Positions 1 to 9,126 are shown, numbered from the stretch's first letter. The stretch is DNA of 64,000 nt from Epsilonproteobacteria bacterium UBA4036 (GCA_002382325.1 DGAG01000005.1:50084-114083); one strand, 5' to 3'. The notes: generated from the letters alone by a model not told the origin. A program made the numbers and translations.

Positions 1-203
1 TACGCAGTGAAGTTAAGCCTTATCATATTGATGAATTTGGTAACAAAGAGGTCTATTTTCCTGTCGATGAACTGGGGTTGCCACAAACTTATCAACAACC
101 ATGGGGACATAAAAAACATAAAGTGTATGTCTATAAGTATGAAGATGAAGTGATTTGGGGTATGACCGCAGTGATTTTAAACGATTTACTCAAAAGATAT
201 TAA
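1..203 (+). CDS. Nudix hydrolase, CoA pyrophosphatase-like (3' part only)
   Basis: Only the last 66 codons are in the window, read in the frame starting at base 3 and ending at TAA 201-203. The visible C-terminus contains FPVDELGLP and, near the end, VIWGMTAVILNDLL. An IWG-T/A-x-I-L motif close to the C-terminus is characteristic of Nudix hydrolases of the CoA pyrophosphatase (NudL/YeaB) group, which hydrolyse CoA and related nucleotides. The Nudix box itself would lie upstream, outside the window, so the family call rests on this tail alone. It is followed after 9 bases by the FAH-family gene, so the two are probably cotranscribed. Confidence 0.6.
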   Translation, partial: RSEVKPYHIDEFGNKEVYFPVDELGLPQTYQQPWGHKKHKVYVYKYEDEVIWGMTAVILNDLLKRY

Positions 204-212
204 GGAAAAAGA

Positions 213-827
213 ATGAATGTAATTCGGTGTGAAAACCAATCTATTTGTCCCTCAAAAGTGGTTTGTATTGGGCGAAATTATGCTGAACATATTGCTGAAT
301 TAAACAATGAAATTCCAGAAGAAATGGTATTTTTTATTAAACCCAACTCAGCTATTTCTACGAGATTAAAACTTCCTAAGAATGGACAAAAATGCCACTA
401 TGAAGCCGAAATCTCATTTTTAATTCAAAATCAAAAAATCAGCGCCGTTGGTTTTGGTTTGGACTTAACCCTACGAGAAGTTCAAACCCACTTAAAACAA
501 AAAGGGTTGCCGTGGGAACGTGCGAAAGCTTTTGATGGTTCGGCGGTTTTTTCTGAATTTGTCCCTTTTTTATATCAAGGTGATAATTTGGAAGTACAAT
601 TGTATATCAATGCCGTTTTGGTTCAACAAGGGGAGGTTGATATGATGATACACAAACCCCAAGCGATTTTAAAAGAGGCACAAACGTTTTTAAGCTTTGA
701 AGAGAATGATATTTTAATGACTGGAACACCTAAAGGGGTAGGAGAAATAAAAAAAGGGGATATCTTTTTGGGAAGAATTTTATCAAATAATAAAATATTG
801 CTTGAAAAAGAGTTTATCGTAGAGTGA
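213..827 (+). CDS. Fumarylacetoacetate hydrolase (FAH) family protein
   Basis: A 204-residue protein of the compact single-domain FAH family (YcgM/FAHD1 type), which acts on acylpyruvates or oxaloacetate-type beta-keto acids with a divalent metal. The fold's hallmarks are visible: IGRNYAEH near residue 19, FFIKP near 40, the metal-binding acidic cluster YEAEISF (E64, E66), D84, and the C-terminal MTGTPKGVG loop. It starts at ATG 213 behind AAGGAAAAAGA. Length is normal for the small members. Substrate cannot be told from sequence. Spacing suggests an operon with the preceding Nudix gene. Confidence 0.8.
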   Translation: MNVIRCENQSICPSKVVCIGRNYAEHIAELNNEIPEEMVFFIKPNSAISTRLKLPKNGQKCHYEAEISFLIQNQKISAVGFGLDLTLREVQTHLKQKGLPWERAKAFDGSAVFSEFVPFLYQGDNLEVQLYINAVLVQQGEVDMMIHKPQAILKEAQTFLSFEENDILMTGTPKGVGEIKKGDIFLGRILSNNKILLEKEFIVE

Positions 828-890
828 TTTTTAGTTCACAAATGCTATTCTTATAAAAATAATAATAAATTTACAGTTAGGTTTTAAAGA

Positions 891-2324
891 ATGAATTTAA
901 AAAACAAAGTTGTTTTTATCGTGACGTTTTTGTTAATCTCATTTTCAGTGGGATCTTCGGTTTTAAACTATGTAAAATCTTTAGAAGAGACACAAATTCA
1001 ACTTAAAGAACGTTCTCTTCCGTTATCGATTGATAACATTTATACTGAAGTACAAAAAAACTTGATTGAGCCTACCCTCGTTTCATCAATGATGGCAAAC
1101 GATACGTTTTTAAAAGATTGGTTGATGCACGAAGAGCTTGATGTAGAAAAAATTGCCAAGTATTTAGAAACCATTAAAAACAAATACAATATGTTCAGCA
1201 CTTTTTTGGTCTCTGAAAAAAGTGGCAATTATTATACGGCAAAAGGTTTACTTGAAAAAGTCAAAGAAGGTAACCCCAACAATGCGTGGTATTTTCGATT
1301 TAAAGAGATTCAAGAACCCTATGAAATCAATCTTGACTTTAACAAATATATGGGCGATTCTTTGATTATGTTTATTAACTACAAAATTTTTGATGAAACC
1401 TATCATTATTTGGGAGCAACAGGAATTGGTATTAAAATTTCGTATATCAATGAAATGCTCAAACACTTTCGAGTCAAATACAATTTTAATGTTTACTTTG
1501 TCAATAAAGAAGGAGAGGTTGTCCTTTCAGAAGTAGGGGTAAATCGAGTTTCTCATTTGAATGAACTCAAAGAATTAAGTGCGTTAAGCAGTCAAATTTT
1601 AGAAGAAAGTTCAAAAACCTTAGAGTATACCAAAGAGGGAAATCACTATATCTTAAACACCAAATATATCAAAGAGTTGAATCTTTATTTACTCGTAGAA
1701 GCTAAAATTGAAGAGTTTACACAAGAAGTGGAAAAAACGTTTATTTTGAACTTGATGACCTCTTTAATGGTGACATTTATTATTATTGCTATTATTTTAT
1801 ATACCGTCAAAGGGTACAATAAAAAACTCGAACACTTAGCGGCGTATGACAGTTTAACCAAATTGCCCAATCGGCGAACATTTAATTTAAATTTTGAAAA
1901 GGCATTGCGTTTGTACAAACGTGATAAAGTACCACGAAGTATTATTTTCTTTGATATTGATAATTTCAAACTCATCAATGATAACTATGGACATTTACTC
2001 GGTGATACGGTTTTAAAACGAATTGCAACGATTTTGAATGTACAAATTAGAAGCAGTGATAATATTTCACGATGGGGTGGAGAGGAGTTTTTGATTTTAC
2101 TGCATGACTCTTCTTTAGAGGATTCTTTTGATGTCGCAGAAAAATTACGGGTGGCATTTGAAAATGATATCGAGTTGCATGATTTAGTTAAAGGGGGCGT
2201 GACGTCAAGTTTTGGTGTGACCTCATTTCAAGTTGATGATACCATTGAAAAAATTGTAACGCGAGCCGATGAAGCGTTGTATAAAGCCAAACATCAAGGC
2301 AAAAATTGTGTGGTAAAAGGATAA
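891..2324 (+). CDS. Membrane-bound diguanylate cyclase with periplasmic sensor (Cache-like) and GGDEF domain
   Basis: A 477-residue protein predicted to make cyclic di-GMP. Residues about 7-25 form an N-terminal membrane segment. About 250 residues of probable extracytoplasmic sensor of Cache type follow, then a second membrane segment near 285-305, then a GGDEF domain opening with the usual YDSLTKLPNRR. The active-site loop is GGEEF at residues 396-400, with the substrate-site residues intact. An RSSD motif sits five residues before it, which is the classical inhibitory I-site RxxD, so feedback inhibition by c-di-GMP is expected. The gene could supply c-di-GMP to the LapD-like receptor 17 kb downstream, but that link is inference. 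Confidence 0.88.
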   Translation: MNLKNKVVFIVTFLLISFSVGSSVLNYVKSLEETQIQLKERSLPLSIDNIYTEVQKNLIEPTLVSSMMANDTFLKDWLMHEELDVEKIAKYLETIKNKYNMFSTFLVSEKSGNYYTAKGLLEKVKEGNPNNAWYFRFKEIQEPYEINLDFNKYMGDSLIMFINYKIFDETYHYLGATGIGIKISYINEMLKHFRVKYNFNVYFVNKEGEVVLSEVGVNRVSHLNELKELSALSSQILEESSKTLEYTKEGNHYILNTKYIKELNLYLLVEAKIEEFTQEVEKTFILNLMTSLMVTFIIIAIILYTVKGYNKKLEHLAAYDSLTKLPNRRTFNLNFEKALRLYKRDKVPRSIIFFDIDNFKLINDNYGHLLGDTVLKRIATILNVQIRSSDNISRWGGEEFLILLHDSSLEDSFDVAEKLRVAFENDIELHDLVKGGVTSSFGVTSFQVDDTIEKIVTRADEALYKAKHQGKNCVVKG

Positions 2325-2326
2325 AT

Positions 2327-2686
2327 ATGCACTACAATGAATTAACCGATGAAGAGAGATATGTCATAGAACAAAAAGGAACAGAACGCCCTTTTAGTGG
2401 AGAGTATAACGACTTTTTTCAAGAAGGCACGTTTCATTGTAAAAAGTGTGGTGCAAAATTGTATGACTCAATTTCCAAGTTCTCCTCAGGGTGCGGTTGG
2501 CCCAGTTTTGATGATGATTTAGGCAATGTCAAAAGAGTTCCCGATAAAGACGGCAGACGCACTGAAATTGTGTGTGCTTCTTGCGGTGGACATTTGGGGC
2601 ATGTTTTCCAAGGAGAAGGGTTCACGGCTAAAAATACACGGCATTGTGTCAACTCGGTTTCAATAACATTTAAAGCACGTGCATGA
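2327..2686 (+). CDS. msrB: Peptide-methionine (R)-S-oxide reductase MsrB
   Basis: A 119-residue MsrB that reduces methionine-R-sulfoxide in proteins. The zinc site C38/C41 and C83/C86 is complete, and the catalytic cysteine is C107 in RHCVNS. SGCGWPSF and GGHLGHVF are the family signatures. An in-frame start at 2306 is possible but overlaps the cyclase gene. ATG 2327 is preferred because it follows AAAGGA and begins at the family's usual N-terminus. The stop overlaps the next start as ATGA. MsrA lies one gene downstream, so both sulfoxide stereoisomers are covered by this cluster. Confidence 0.95.
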   Translation: MHYNELTDEERYVIEQKGTERPFSGEYNDFFQEGTFHCKKCGAKLYDSISKFSSGCGWPSFDDDLGNVKRVPDKDGRRTEIVCASCGGHLGHVFQGEGFTAKNTRHCVNSVSITFKARA

Positions 2687-3417
2687 ATACGCCACAAATT
2701 AACATTGCCATGCTGATTGATTGTGATAATGTCAGTGCAAAATATATTGACAGCATAATCAACGATTTATCCAAATACGGTACCATAAATATCCGAAACG
2801 CGTATGGAAATTGGAAAGACAAACGTCTTCAAGGGTGGGAAGATGTGTTGCACAAATACAACATCAAACCCATTCAACAATTTGCTTATACCAAAGGAAA
2901 AAATGCCAGCGATATTGCCATGGTGATTGATATTATGGATTTGCTCTACACCAAAGAGTTAGGGGCAGTTGCCTTGATTACGAGCGACAGTGATTTTACC
3001 CCAGTTGTTTCACGTATTTTATCCAATGGGTTAACGGTATATGGCTATGGTGAAGATAAAACCCCCGAATCGTTTGTCAATGCGTGTTCTCAATTTATTT
3101 ATGTGGAAAAACTTTTTGACTATACCAAAGAGGATGTTACAAGTGTCAATACCAACAATAAACTCAGCAAAACACAACTTCGAAAAGATACCAAACTTGT
3201 AGCTCTTTTACGAAAAGCAGCTGAACAAACCTCCGATGACAGTGGTTGGTCAAATATTGCTGCTGTTGGATTGTATATCAATCAAAACTCCTCTTTTTCG
3301 CCCATTAATTATGGATATAAAAAATTAGGAGAACTCATCAAAGCCACAGAATTGTTTGAGATTAAAATTTTGGGTGAAAATAAAACCATTATGCTTATTC
3401 GCGATAACCGATTTTAA
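2683..3417 (+). CDS. NYN (PIN-like) domain protein with C-terminal OST-HTH/LOTUS-type domain
   Basis: A 244-residue protein. The N-terminal about 145 residues are a NYN domain (LabA/DUF88 group), a PIN-like fold often acting as a metal-dependent RNase. Acidic residues expected at the active site are present: D13, D15 with N16, D77, and D102/D104 in the ITSDSDF motif. After a linker, residues about 165-240 resemble an OST-HTH/LOTUS RNA-binding domain (SGWSNIAAVGLYI, YGYKKLGELI). It is translationally coupled to msrB by an ATGA overlap and precedes msrA by 11 bases. The substrate RNA is unknown, and linkage to sulfoxide repair may be only operon convenience. Confidence 0.82.
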   Translation: MNTPQINIAMLIDCDNVSAKYIDSIINDLSKYGTINIRNAYGNWKDKRLQGWEDVLHKYNIKPIQQFAYTKGKNASDIAMVIDIMDLLYTKELGAVALITSDSDFTPVVSRILSNGLTVYGYGEDKTPESFVNACSQFIYVEKLFDYTKEDVTSVNTNNKLSKTQLRKDTKLVALLRKAAEQTSDDSGWSNIAAVGLYINQNSSFSPINYGYKKLGELIKATELFEIKILGENKTIMLIRDNRF

Positions 3418-3428
3418 AAGGAGATAAC

Positions 3429-3920
3429 ATGGCAACACAACAAGCGTATTTCGCCGCGGGTTGTTTCTGGGGAGTGGAATACTATTTCCAACAAACACAA
3501 GGGGTTATGAGTGCAATAAGTGGTTATATGGGCGGGGTAACACCCAATCCCAGTTACAAAGAAGTTTGCACTGGATTGACGGGGCATTTAGAAGTAGTAG
3601 AAGTTAATTATGAGGATACACAAATCTCATATGAATCGTTGGTTAAACTTTTTTTTGAAATCCACGATTTTACTCAAACTAATGGACAAGGTCCTGATAT
3701 TGGAAGCCAATACTTAAGCGCTATTTTTTATCGCAATGAAGAAGAAAAAAAGATTGCCAAAGCGTTAATTGAACAACTGCAATCCAAAGGTTATCAGGTT
3801 GCGACTTTTTTGATTTCAACACACAACACACCTTTTTTTCAAGCAGAAGAGTACCATCAAGATTATTATTTTAAAACAGGCAAAACACCTTATTGTCATG
3901 GGTATAAAAAGATATTTTAA
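3429..3920 (+). CDS. msrA: Peptide-methionine (S)-S-oxide reductase MsrA
   Basis: A 163-residue MsrA that reduces methionine-S-sulfoxide. The catalytic cysteine is C12 in the canonical GCFWG motif, followed by GYMGG (residues 33-37) and the GQGPDIGSQY block that shapes the active site. AEEYHQDYY near residue 139 and the terminal PYCHGY are also typical. The start has a strong AAAAGGAGATAAC leader. It ends the msrB-NYN-msrA run. A single-domain MsrA separate from MsrB is usual in this phylum. Confidence 0.96.
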   Translation: MATQQAYFAAGCFWGVEYYFQQTQGVMSAISGYMGGVTPNPSYKEVCTGLTGHLEVVEVNYEDTQISYESLVKLFFEIHDFTQTNGQGPDIGSQYLSAIFYRNEEEKKIAKALIEQLQSKGYQVATFLISTHNTPFFQAEEYHQDYYFKTGKTPYCHGYKKIF

Positions 3921-4001
3921 TATTTTTTAAAACTCTTTTATTCTCTTTACGATAATTAATTTTTCAACTTTTTTTGCGATGTATTTGCGAGATGAGTTGG
4001 C

Positions 4002-4007
4002 TATAAT
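4002..4007 (+). promoter_or_regulatory. Probable -10 box of the two-component operon
   Basis: TATAAT lies 28 bases before ATG 4036 in a T-rich stretch with no good -35 box. This matches the weak -35 dependence described for sigma-70 promoters in Campylobacterota. Confidence 0.5.
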
Positions 4008-4035
4008 TTTTATACACGTTCAAAAAGGTATAGAA

Positions 4036-4713
4036 ATGATTGAAATACTCAATGAAAAAAGAATTTTACTTTTAGAAGACAGCGATGAGTTTATTGAAAA
4101 CATTATTTCACTGTTTAATATGTTTGTCAAAGAGACTTTAGTTGCAAAAGATATCAAAAGTGCATTAAAAATTTATAATGAAGATAGCATTGATATTATT
4201 GTTTCTGATATAAACTTAAAGCAAGAAAATGGTTTGGATTTTATTCAAGATATACGACAAACCAATCGTGAAATACCCATTGTGGTATTAAGCGGATACA
4301 AGGACGAAGAGTATCTTTTTCGTGCGATGACACTTAATTTAAGTGGATATTTACTCAAACCCGTGAACTTTAAATCTTTGGTTGAGATTTTTGAAAGTTG
4401 TGCCAAAAAAATTAAGCTGAGTCTTATGGAGAGTGTTGCTTTAAAAGATGGATTTGTTTACAATAAAGAGCTTAAAACCATCTCTAAAGAGAAAGAAACA
4501 TTTACACTCAATAAAAAAGAGATTTTGTTTTTTGATATGCTGATTTTAAATAAAAATAAAGTGATTACCAAAGAGATGATAGCTTCAATGGTGTATGAAA
4601 ATGAAAATATGAGTGACAGTGCTTTAAATAATTTTATTATGCGGTTACGAAGACGATTTGGAAAATCTTTTTTACACACCATCCCCGATGTGGGCTACAA
4701 GTTAATTGTATAG
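4036..4713 (+). CDS. OmpR/PhoB-family response regulator
   Basis: A 225-residue transcription factor. The receiver domain (residues about 8-120) has the acidic pocket LLLEDSDE, the phosphoacceptor D58 in IIVSDINL, the switch residues VVLSG and the lysine in LLKPVN. The C-terminal winged helix (about 150-225) has the RLRRRFG recognition region and the DVGYKL wing typical of OmpR-type regulators. An upstream in-frame ATG at 3979 would precede the likely promoter, so ATG 4036 behind AAGGTATAG is chosen. The partner kinase starts 9 bases after the stop. Targets are unknown. The type I secretion genes immediately downstream are candidates only by position. Confidence 0.9.
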   Translation: MIEILNEKRILLLEDSDEFIENIISLFNMFVKETLVAKDIKSALKIYNEDSIDIIVSDINLKQENGLDFIQDIRQTNREIPIVVLSGYKDEEYLFRAMTLNLSGYLLKPVNFKSLVEIFESCAKKIKLSLMESVALKDGFVYNKELKTISKEKETFTLNKKEILFFDMLILNKNKVITKEMIASMVYENENMSDSALNNFIMRLRRRFGKSFLHTIPDVGYKLIV

Positions 4714-4722
4714 GGAAATTGG

Positions 4723-6282
4723 TTGAAAATTTTTATTTTTTTATCTTTTTTTATCAGTACACTTTTCCCCCTTACATTAACTGATGAACAAAAAGCCTAT
4801 TTGGAACAAAAAAAAGAGATTACCATGTGTGTTGATCCCGATTGGGAACCCTTTGAAAAAATTAATTCAAAAGGGGAACACGAAGGAATTTCGGCAGATT
4901 TAATTGCATTGGTTGCTCAACGACTTAATATTACTCTTAGACTTATTCCTACGAAAACTTGGATGGAAACCTTACGTTTTTCTCAATATAAAATGTGTGA
5001 TATACTCAGTTTTCTTAATGATACGCCTGAACGCAGACGTTGGCTTATATTTACAGAGCCCATTTTTAGTGATCCCAATGTATTAATTGCACGAAGTGAT
5101 TATCCTATGGTGGACGATTTATCAAAAATCAATGCCACAATTGCTTTTCCCAGTGGTACAGCAATGTACGAAAGATTTTCAAAAGATTTCCCCAATTTAA
5201 TTTTTGTGCCCGTTGAGAGTGAAAATGAAGCGTTTACTTTGATTGAAAATAAAAAAGTGGATATGACATTGCGTTCACTTATTGTGGCGGCACACACCAT
5301 AAAAAAAGAGGGTTTGTTTAATCTTAAAATAGTAGGAAAACCCGTTAAATATACCAATTATTTACGCATAGGAGTTTTAAAAGAAGAACCCATTTTACGC
5401 GATATTTTAAATGTAGGTATTGCTACGTTAACACAAAAAGATACAGATATCATTGTGAATCGACATGTCAGTATTGTTATAGAAGAGAACAACAACTACA
5501 CAATAGGATTCTGGGTCTTTGTGGTATTGTTATTTTTGATTGGTCTGATTTTATTGTGGAATCATTTATTGCGTAAAAAAGTTATTGCCGAAGTTCAAAA
5601 AAACTCTGAACAAACAGAGTTGTTATATCAGCAAAGTAAACAAGCTGAATTGGGAAAACTCATTGCCAATATTTCACACCAATGGCGAGATGGATTAACC
5701 AAAATTGGGTATATCAATCTTACAACCATGGCAAAACTCAAAATGAATCAAGAGATTTCCAAAGAGTATCTTGAAAAAAGTACACACGATATTGAATATA
5801 CTTTAGATTTTATGTCCGATACCATGCAAAACTTTTTAGAATATTACAAACCTTCCTCTCATAAAGTTGAATTTGATATAAAAGAGAGTATCAAAGCTTC
5901 AATGAGTATTATTAATACAAAAATTAAAAACCATGATGTCATCATTCGTATATTGGGGCAAAGTTTCACCACAGTAGGCATTAAAAACCAATGGATGCAA
6001 ATATGGCTTAATTTACTTAATAATAGCATCAATCAAGCAGTCAAAAAATCGATAAAAATACCAAAAATTGAGATAGTCATACATAAAAACACCATTTCGT
6101 TTGAAGATAATTGCGAAGGATTTGATGAGGAAATATTAAAAAACTACCAAAATGAAAAGTTTCATGGTTTGGGCTTAAAAATGTCTAAAGATATTGCCAA
6201 TGATTATGGCTGGGATATCGAAATTTTGAATAAAAGAGAGGGTGCAGTTATAAAAATTTTTAAAAAAAAAGTGCTTCAATAA
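4723..6282 (+). CDS. Sensor histidine kinase with periplasmic solute-binding-protein-type sensor
   Basis: A 519-residue membrane kinase, TTG start, with an N-terminal signal/anchor. Residues about 25-255 are a bacterial extracellular solute-binding domain (family 3, PBPb): the pattern MCVDPDWEPFEKI-GEHEGISADLI is typical. One membrane span follows at about 263-285, then the dimerisation/phosphoacceptor region with H319 in ISHQWRDG. The usual box in this group reads SHQWRQPL. Here an acidic D and G replace Q and P, so the H-box is atypical. A HATPase_c domain follows, with the N-box NNSINQAV and the G-box GLGLKMS. It probably senses an amino-acid-like ligand and phosphorylates the preceding regulator. 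Confidence 0.88.
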   Translation: MKIFIFLSFFISTLFPLTLTDEQKAYLEQKKEITMCVDPDWEPFEKINSKGEHEGISADLIALVAQRLNITLRLIPTKTWMETLRFSQYKMCDILSFLNDTPERRRWLIFTEPIFSDPNVLIARSDYPMVDDLSKINATIAFPSGTAMYERFSKDFPNLIFVPVESENEAFTLIENKKVDMTLRSLIVAAHTIKKEGLFNLKIVGKPVKYTNYLRIGVLKEEPILRDILNVGIATLTQKDTDIIVNRHVSIVIEENNNYTIGFWVFVVLLFLIGLILLWNHLLRKKVIAEVQKNSEQTELLYQQSKQAELGKLIANISHQWRDGLTKIGYINLTTMAKLKMNQEISKEYLEKSTHDIEYTLDFMSDTMQNFLEYYKPSSHKVEFDIKESIKASMSIINTKIKNHDVIIRILGQSFTTVGIKNQWMQIWLNLLNNSINQAVKKSIKIPKIEIVIHKNTISFEDNCEGFDEEILKNYQNEKFHGLGLKMSKDIANDYGWDIEILNKREGAVIKIFKKKVLQ

Positions 6283-6301
6283 TATAATTTTTTATTATAT
6301 T
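6281..6301 (+). terminator. AT-only hairpin after the histidine kinase gene
   Basis: AATATAAT, a five-T loop and ATTATATT form an 8-bp stem straddling the stop codon of the kinase gene. It is weak because it has no G-C pairs. Confidence 0.3.
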
Positions 6302-6388
6302 GTAAAAACGTAACAGTACATTAAATAAAAAATCAACCATATTAAGGGGTTTGTGAATAATTTTTATACAATACAATTAAATTTCTAA

Positions 6389-6402
6389 CCTTTTGGGGTG
6401 AT
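6389..6402 (+). promoter_or_regulatory. Candidate shared operator upstream of the TolC-OmpA gene
   Basis: CCTTTTGGGGTGAT matches CCCCTTTGGGTGAT at 13383-13396 upstream of the adhesin gene at 11 of 14 positions. TACAAT at 6432-6437 is a plausible -10 box. The nearby orphan LuxR-type regulator is a candidate binder. This is inferred from only two copies. Confidence 0.3.
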
Positions 6403-6472
6403 AAAAAATAAAAAAATCTATTATTTTATGATACAATTACAACTTATTTGTAACAAAGACAAAAGGTTGAAA

Positions 6473-9112
6473 ATGAACAGAGTAATAAAGAAAAAATGGG
6501 TAATGGCATTTATTCTAAGTGGAAGCTTATGCAGCAATGTGTATGCACTGAGTTTACAACAAAGTGTTTCAGAAGTATTAAAAACCAATCCTGTGGTTCA
6601 AGAACGATTGAAAAACTTTCATGAAACCCAACAAGACTTGAACATTGTTCAATCAGAATTTTATCCCAGCTTGGATTATATTGGTTCATACGGACGAAAC
6701 AATGCAGGGCGATTAAAACAAGATGATGTGGTTGATGAAAGTTATCGACACTATACTCACTCTTTAAAGTTGACACAAAACTTGTTTAATGGGTTTAGTA
6801 CCTTAAATAAAATGGATTATCAAAAGGCCAGAATACTTGCAGCTGCTCATCACTATATTGAAAATGCCAATGACATTGCTTTTCAAATGGTACAAGCGTA
6901 TTTAGATGTGATTCGAGGGTATCAACTCTATCAAAATGCTCAAGATAACGTTAAAATCAATGAATCAATTTATGAAGATGTTAAATCATTATACGATACA
7001 GGGTTGACCACCAAATCAGAGATGACGAAAATTTTTGCTTCTTTATCGTTAGCCAAATCGAACCTTTTGGTCCAAGAAAATAATGCCAAAGAAAAAGAGT
7101 TTCGATTTAAGCGTTTATTTGGACGAGATGTTGATGTCTCAACGTTAAGTATGCCTGAATTAAATTTGGTATTACCCGAAAGTTTGGAGCGTGCTACGAT
7201 GTTTGCCATTGAGAACAATCCTTCTCTTATTGTCAGTCGATACAACGTCAAAGGAAGTCAAGCTCTTTATCGACAAAAAAAGAGTAATTTTTATCCCAAA
7301 GTTGATTTTGCGGTAGAACAAGTCTATAACGATGTCAATAAAGCCAACAGTTTTGACAGTGCTGATGATCGTTTGAGTGCATATATAACATTAAGTTGGA
7401 ATCTCTTTCGAGGGGGTGCTGATTCAGCAGATTTACAAAAAAGTCGAAGCACGATTAATAAAGAAGTTGAAATTTTACGAGATTTAAAACGACAAACCAT
7501 TGAAGGCATTGAACTGTCTTGGGCAGCCTATGAGATGATTGGAAATCAACTCAAAGAGTTGTATCAATACAATGTTTACTCTTTGGATACGCTAGAGAGT
7601 TATAAAAGTGAATATGAATTAGGACGAAGAACGTTACTTGATCTTTTATCGGCACAAAATGATTTAAATAACTCTAAAGCTGAAATCATTAATGCTCAGT
7701 TGGATAAATTGTTTGCTCAATATCGGATTTTAGATGCCATGGGATTATTAGTGGATGTGGTTGTTGGTAATGCCAGTGAATACAATAAAATTATTGAACC
7801 TACAATAAAACCTTTCATTGTTGTTAAAGATACTCTGCCTGTGAATTTAGATGTGGACAGTGATGGTATTGTGGATAATCTTGATATTTGTGATAACTCA
7901 TTAAATAATGATGACATCAAACCTTACGGATGTTCTCAAAAAGAGCTTGATTCTGATTTTGATGGTGTCATTGATACAAAAGATGCGTGCCCATTTACGG
8001 CTTTTGGGGATACGGTTGATGAAAAAGGATGTAAATTTGAAAACAGTGATAACAAATTCAAAGTCAATCAAGAAAATTATGTCAACAGTGTGGTAGCTTA
8101 CAGTCAAAACAGTCCCATCAAATCTGAAAAATTAGGATTATACGATTATCAATTTAGCACAAAAGCAGAAGAAAATACGCCTTCAACTTCATTGGATAAT
8201 CATTTGATGTACGATAAATTTGAACTGATTAAACGATTTGACTCCATCAATATGAAAGGATTTAATGCCAAAGATTCACAACAACATCTTGATGCCATTG
8301 TTACAGAGATTAAAAAATATGAAGAACAAGATATTTCAGTGACGGTTATTGGCAATACGCCAACGAGTAACACGAAAGAAGAGAGTTACGAAAAAGCAAT
8401 GCAGTATGCCAATACCATTAAAGAGTTGCTTGTTCAAAAAGGGGTTAAGCCCGATGTTATTGTAGAGCAATCGCGTGTAGATTACGATAAACTTTATTTG
8501 GAAACCACTTGGTTGGATAAAAAACTCAATGACAGAGTGGATGTGGCGTTATATGTTCCTAAAGCATTGGATGACGATAACGATGGTGTGATAAATGAAT
8601 TGGATCAATGTCTTGATACGCCAATGGGATATAGTGTAGATAATAAGGGCTGCCCTTTAGATGATGATAATGATGGTGTTATCAATGAAGTTGATGAGTG
8701 TCCAAATACTCCTCAAGGCTATGTTGTAAATAGCATAGGATGCTCTAAAAAAATTGATTTACAAGTATTGTTTGAACATGATTCAGCTATTATTAAAGAA
8801 GAAACCTTAAATAAAATACAACTATTTAAAAAATATTTAAGTGATTTCCCTCAATATAATGCTGTTATTACAGGGCATGCCAGTAAAAATAGTGTAGAAA
8901 GTTCTGTTGAGTATAACACTCATTTATCGTTACAACGAGCTAATAGTGTCAAAGAATATTTAGTCAGCCAAGGAATTGAAGAAAGTAGAATTACAACTAT
9001 GGGAAAAGGGTTTAATGAACCTATCGCGACTAATGATACTTTAGAAGGTCAAGCACAAAATCGTAGAATCGAAGCAGAACTTGTTGAGACCATAAAAAAT
9101 AGTCAAGAATAA
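6473..9112 (+). CDS. Type I secretion outer-membrane protein: TolC/LapE domain fused to thrombospondin-type-3 repeats and an OmpA peptidoglycan-binding domain
   Basis: An 879-residue outer-membrane export channel. ATG 6473 is preferred over an earlier GTG because it follows AAAGGTTGAAA and opens a clear signal peptide ending near SNVYA. Residues about 25-440 are an outer membrane efflux protein: two repeats rich in coiled-coil heptads, with ELGRRTLLDLLSAQNDL as the typical TolC/AggA signature. Residues about 460-540 and 700-760 contain acidic calcium-binding thrombospondin type 3 repeats (DSDGIVDNLD, DDDNDGVINE). The last about 120 residues are an OmpA-like domain (VLFEHDSAII, NRRIEAELVE). 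Between the repeats lies a partly OmpA-like stretch. In BpfA/LapA loci the channel and an OmpA protein are usually separate genes, so this is a fusion. It precedes its ABC exporter by 14 bases. Confidence 0.9.
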   Translation: MNRVIKKKWVMAFILSGSLCSNVYALSLQQSVSEVLKTNPVVQERLKNFHETQQDLNIVQSEFYPSLDYIGSYGRNNAGRLKQDDVVDESYRHYTHSLKLTQNLFNGFSTLNKMDYQKARILAAAHHYIENANDIAFQMVQAYLDVIRGYQLYQNAQDNVKINESIYEDVKSLYDTGLTTKSEMTKIFASLSLAKSNLLVQENNAKEKEFRFKRLFGRDVDVSTLSMPELNLVLPESLERATMFAIENNPSLIVSRYNVKGSQALYRQKKSNFYPKVDFAVEQVYNDVNKANSFDSADDRLSAYITLSWNLFRGGADSADLQKSRSTINKEVEILRDLKRQTIEGIELSWAAYEMIGNQLKELYQYNVYSLDTLESYKSEYELGRRTLLDLLSAQNDLNNSKAEIINAQLDKLFAQYRILDAMGLLVDVVVGNASEYNKIIEPTIKPFIVVKDTLPVNLDVDSDGIVDNLDICDNSLNNDDIKPYGCSQKELDSDFDGVIDTKDACPFTAFGDTVDEKGCKFENSDNKFKVNQENYVNSVVAYSQNSPIKSEKLGLYDYQFSTKAEENTPSTSLDNHLMYDKFELIKRFDSINMKGFNAKDSQQHLDAIVTEIKKYEEQDISVTVIGNTPTSNTKEESYEKAMQYANTIKELLVQKGVKPDVIVEQSRVDYDKLYLETTWLDKKLNDRVDVALYVPKALDDDNDGVINELDQCLDTPMGYSVDNKGCPLDDDNDGVINEVDECPNTPQGYVVNSIGCSKKIDLQVLFEHDSAIIKEETLNKIQLFKKYLSDFPQYNAVITGHASKNSVESSVEYNTHLSLQRANSVKEYLVSQGIEESRITTMGKGFNEPIATNDTLEGQAQNRRIEAELVETIKNSQE

Positions 9113-9126
9113 TAAAGAGGACCTCG

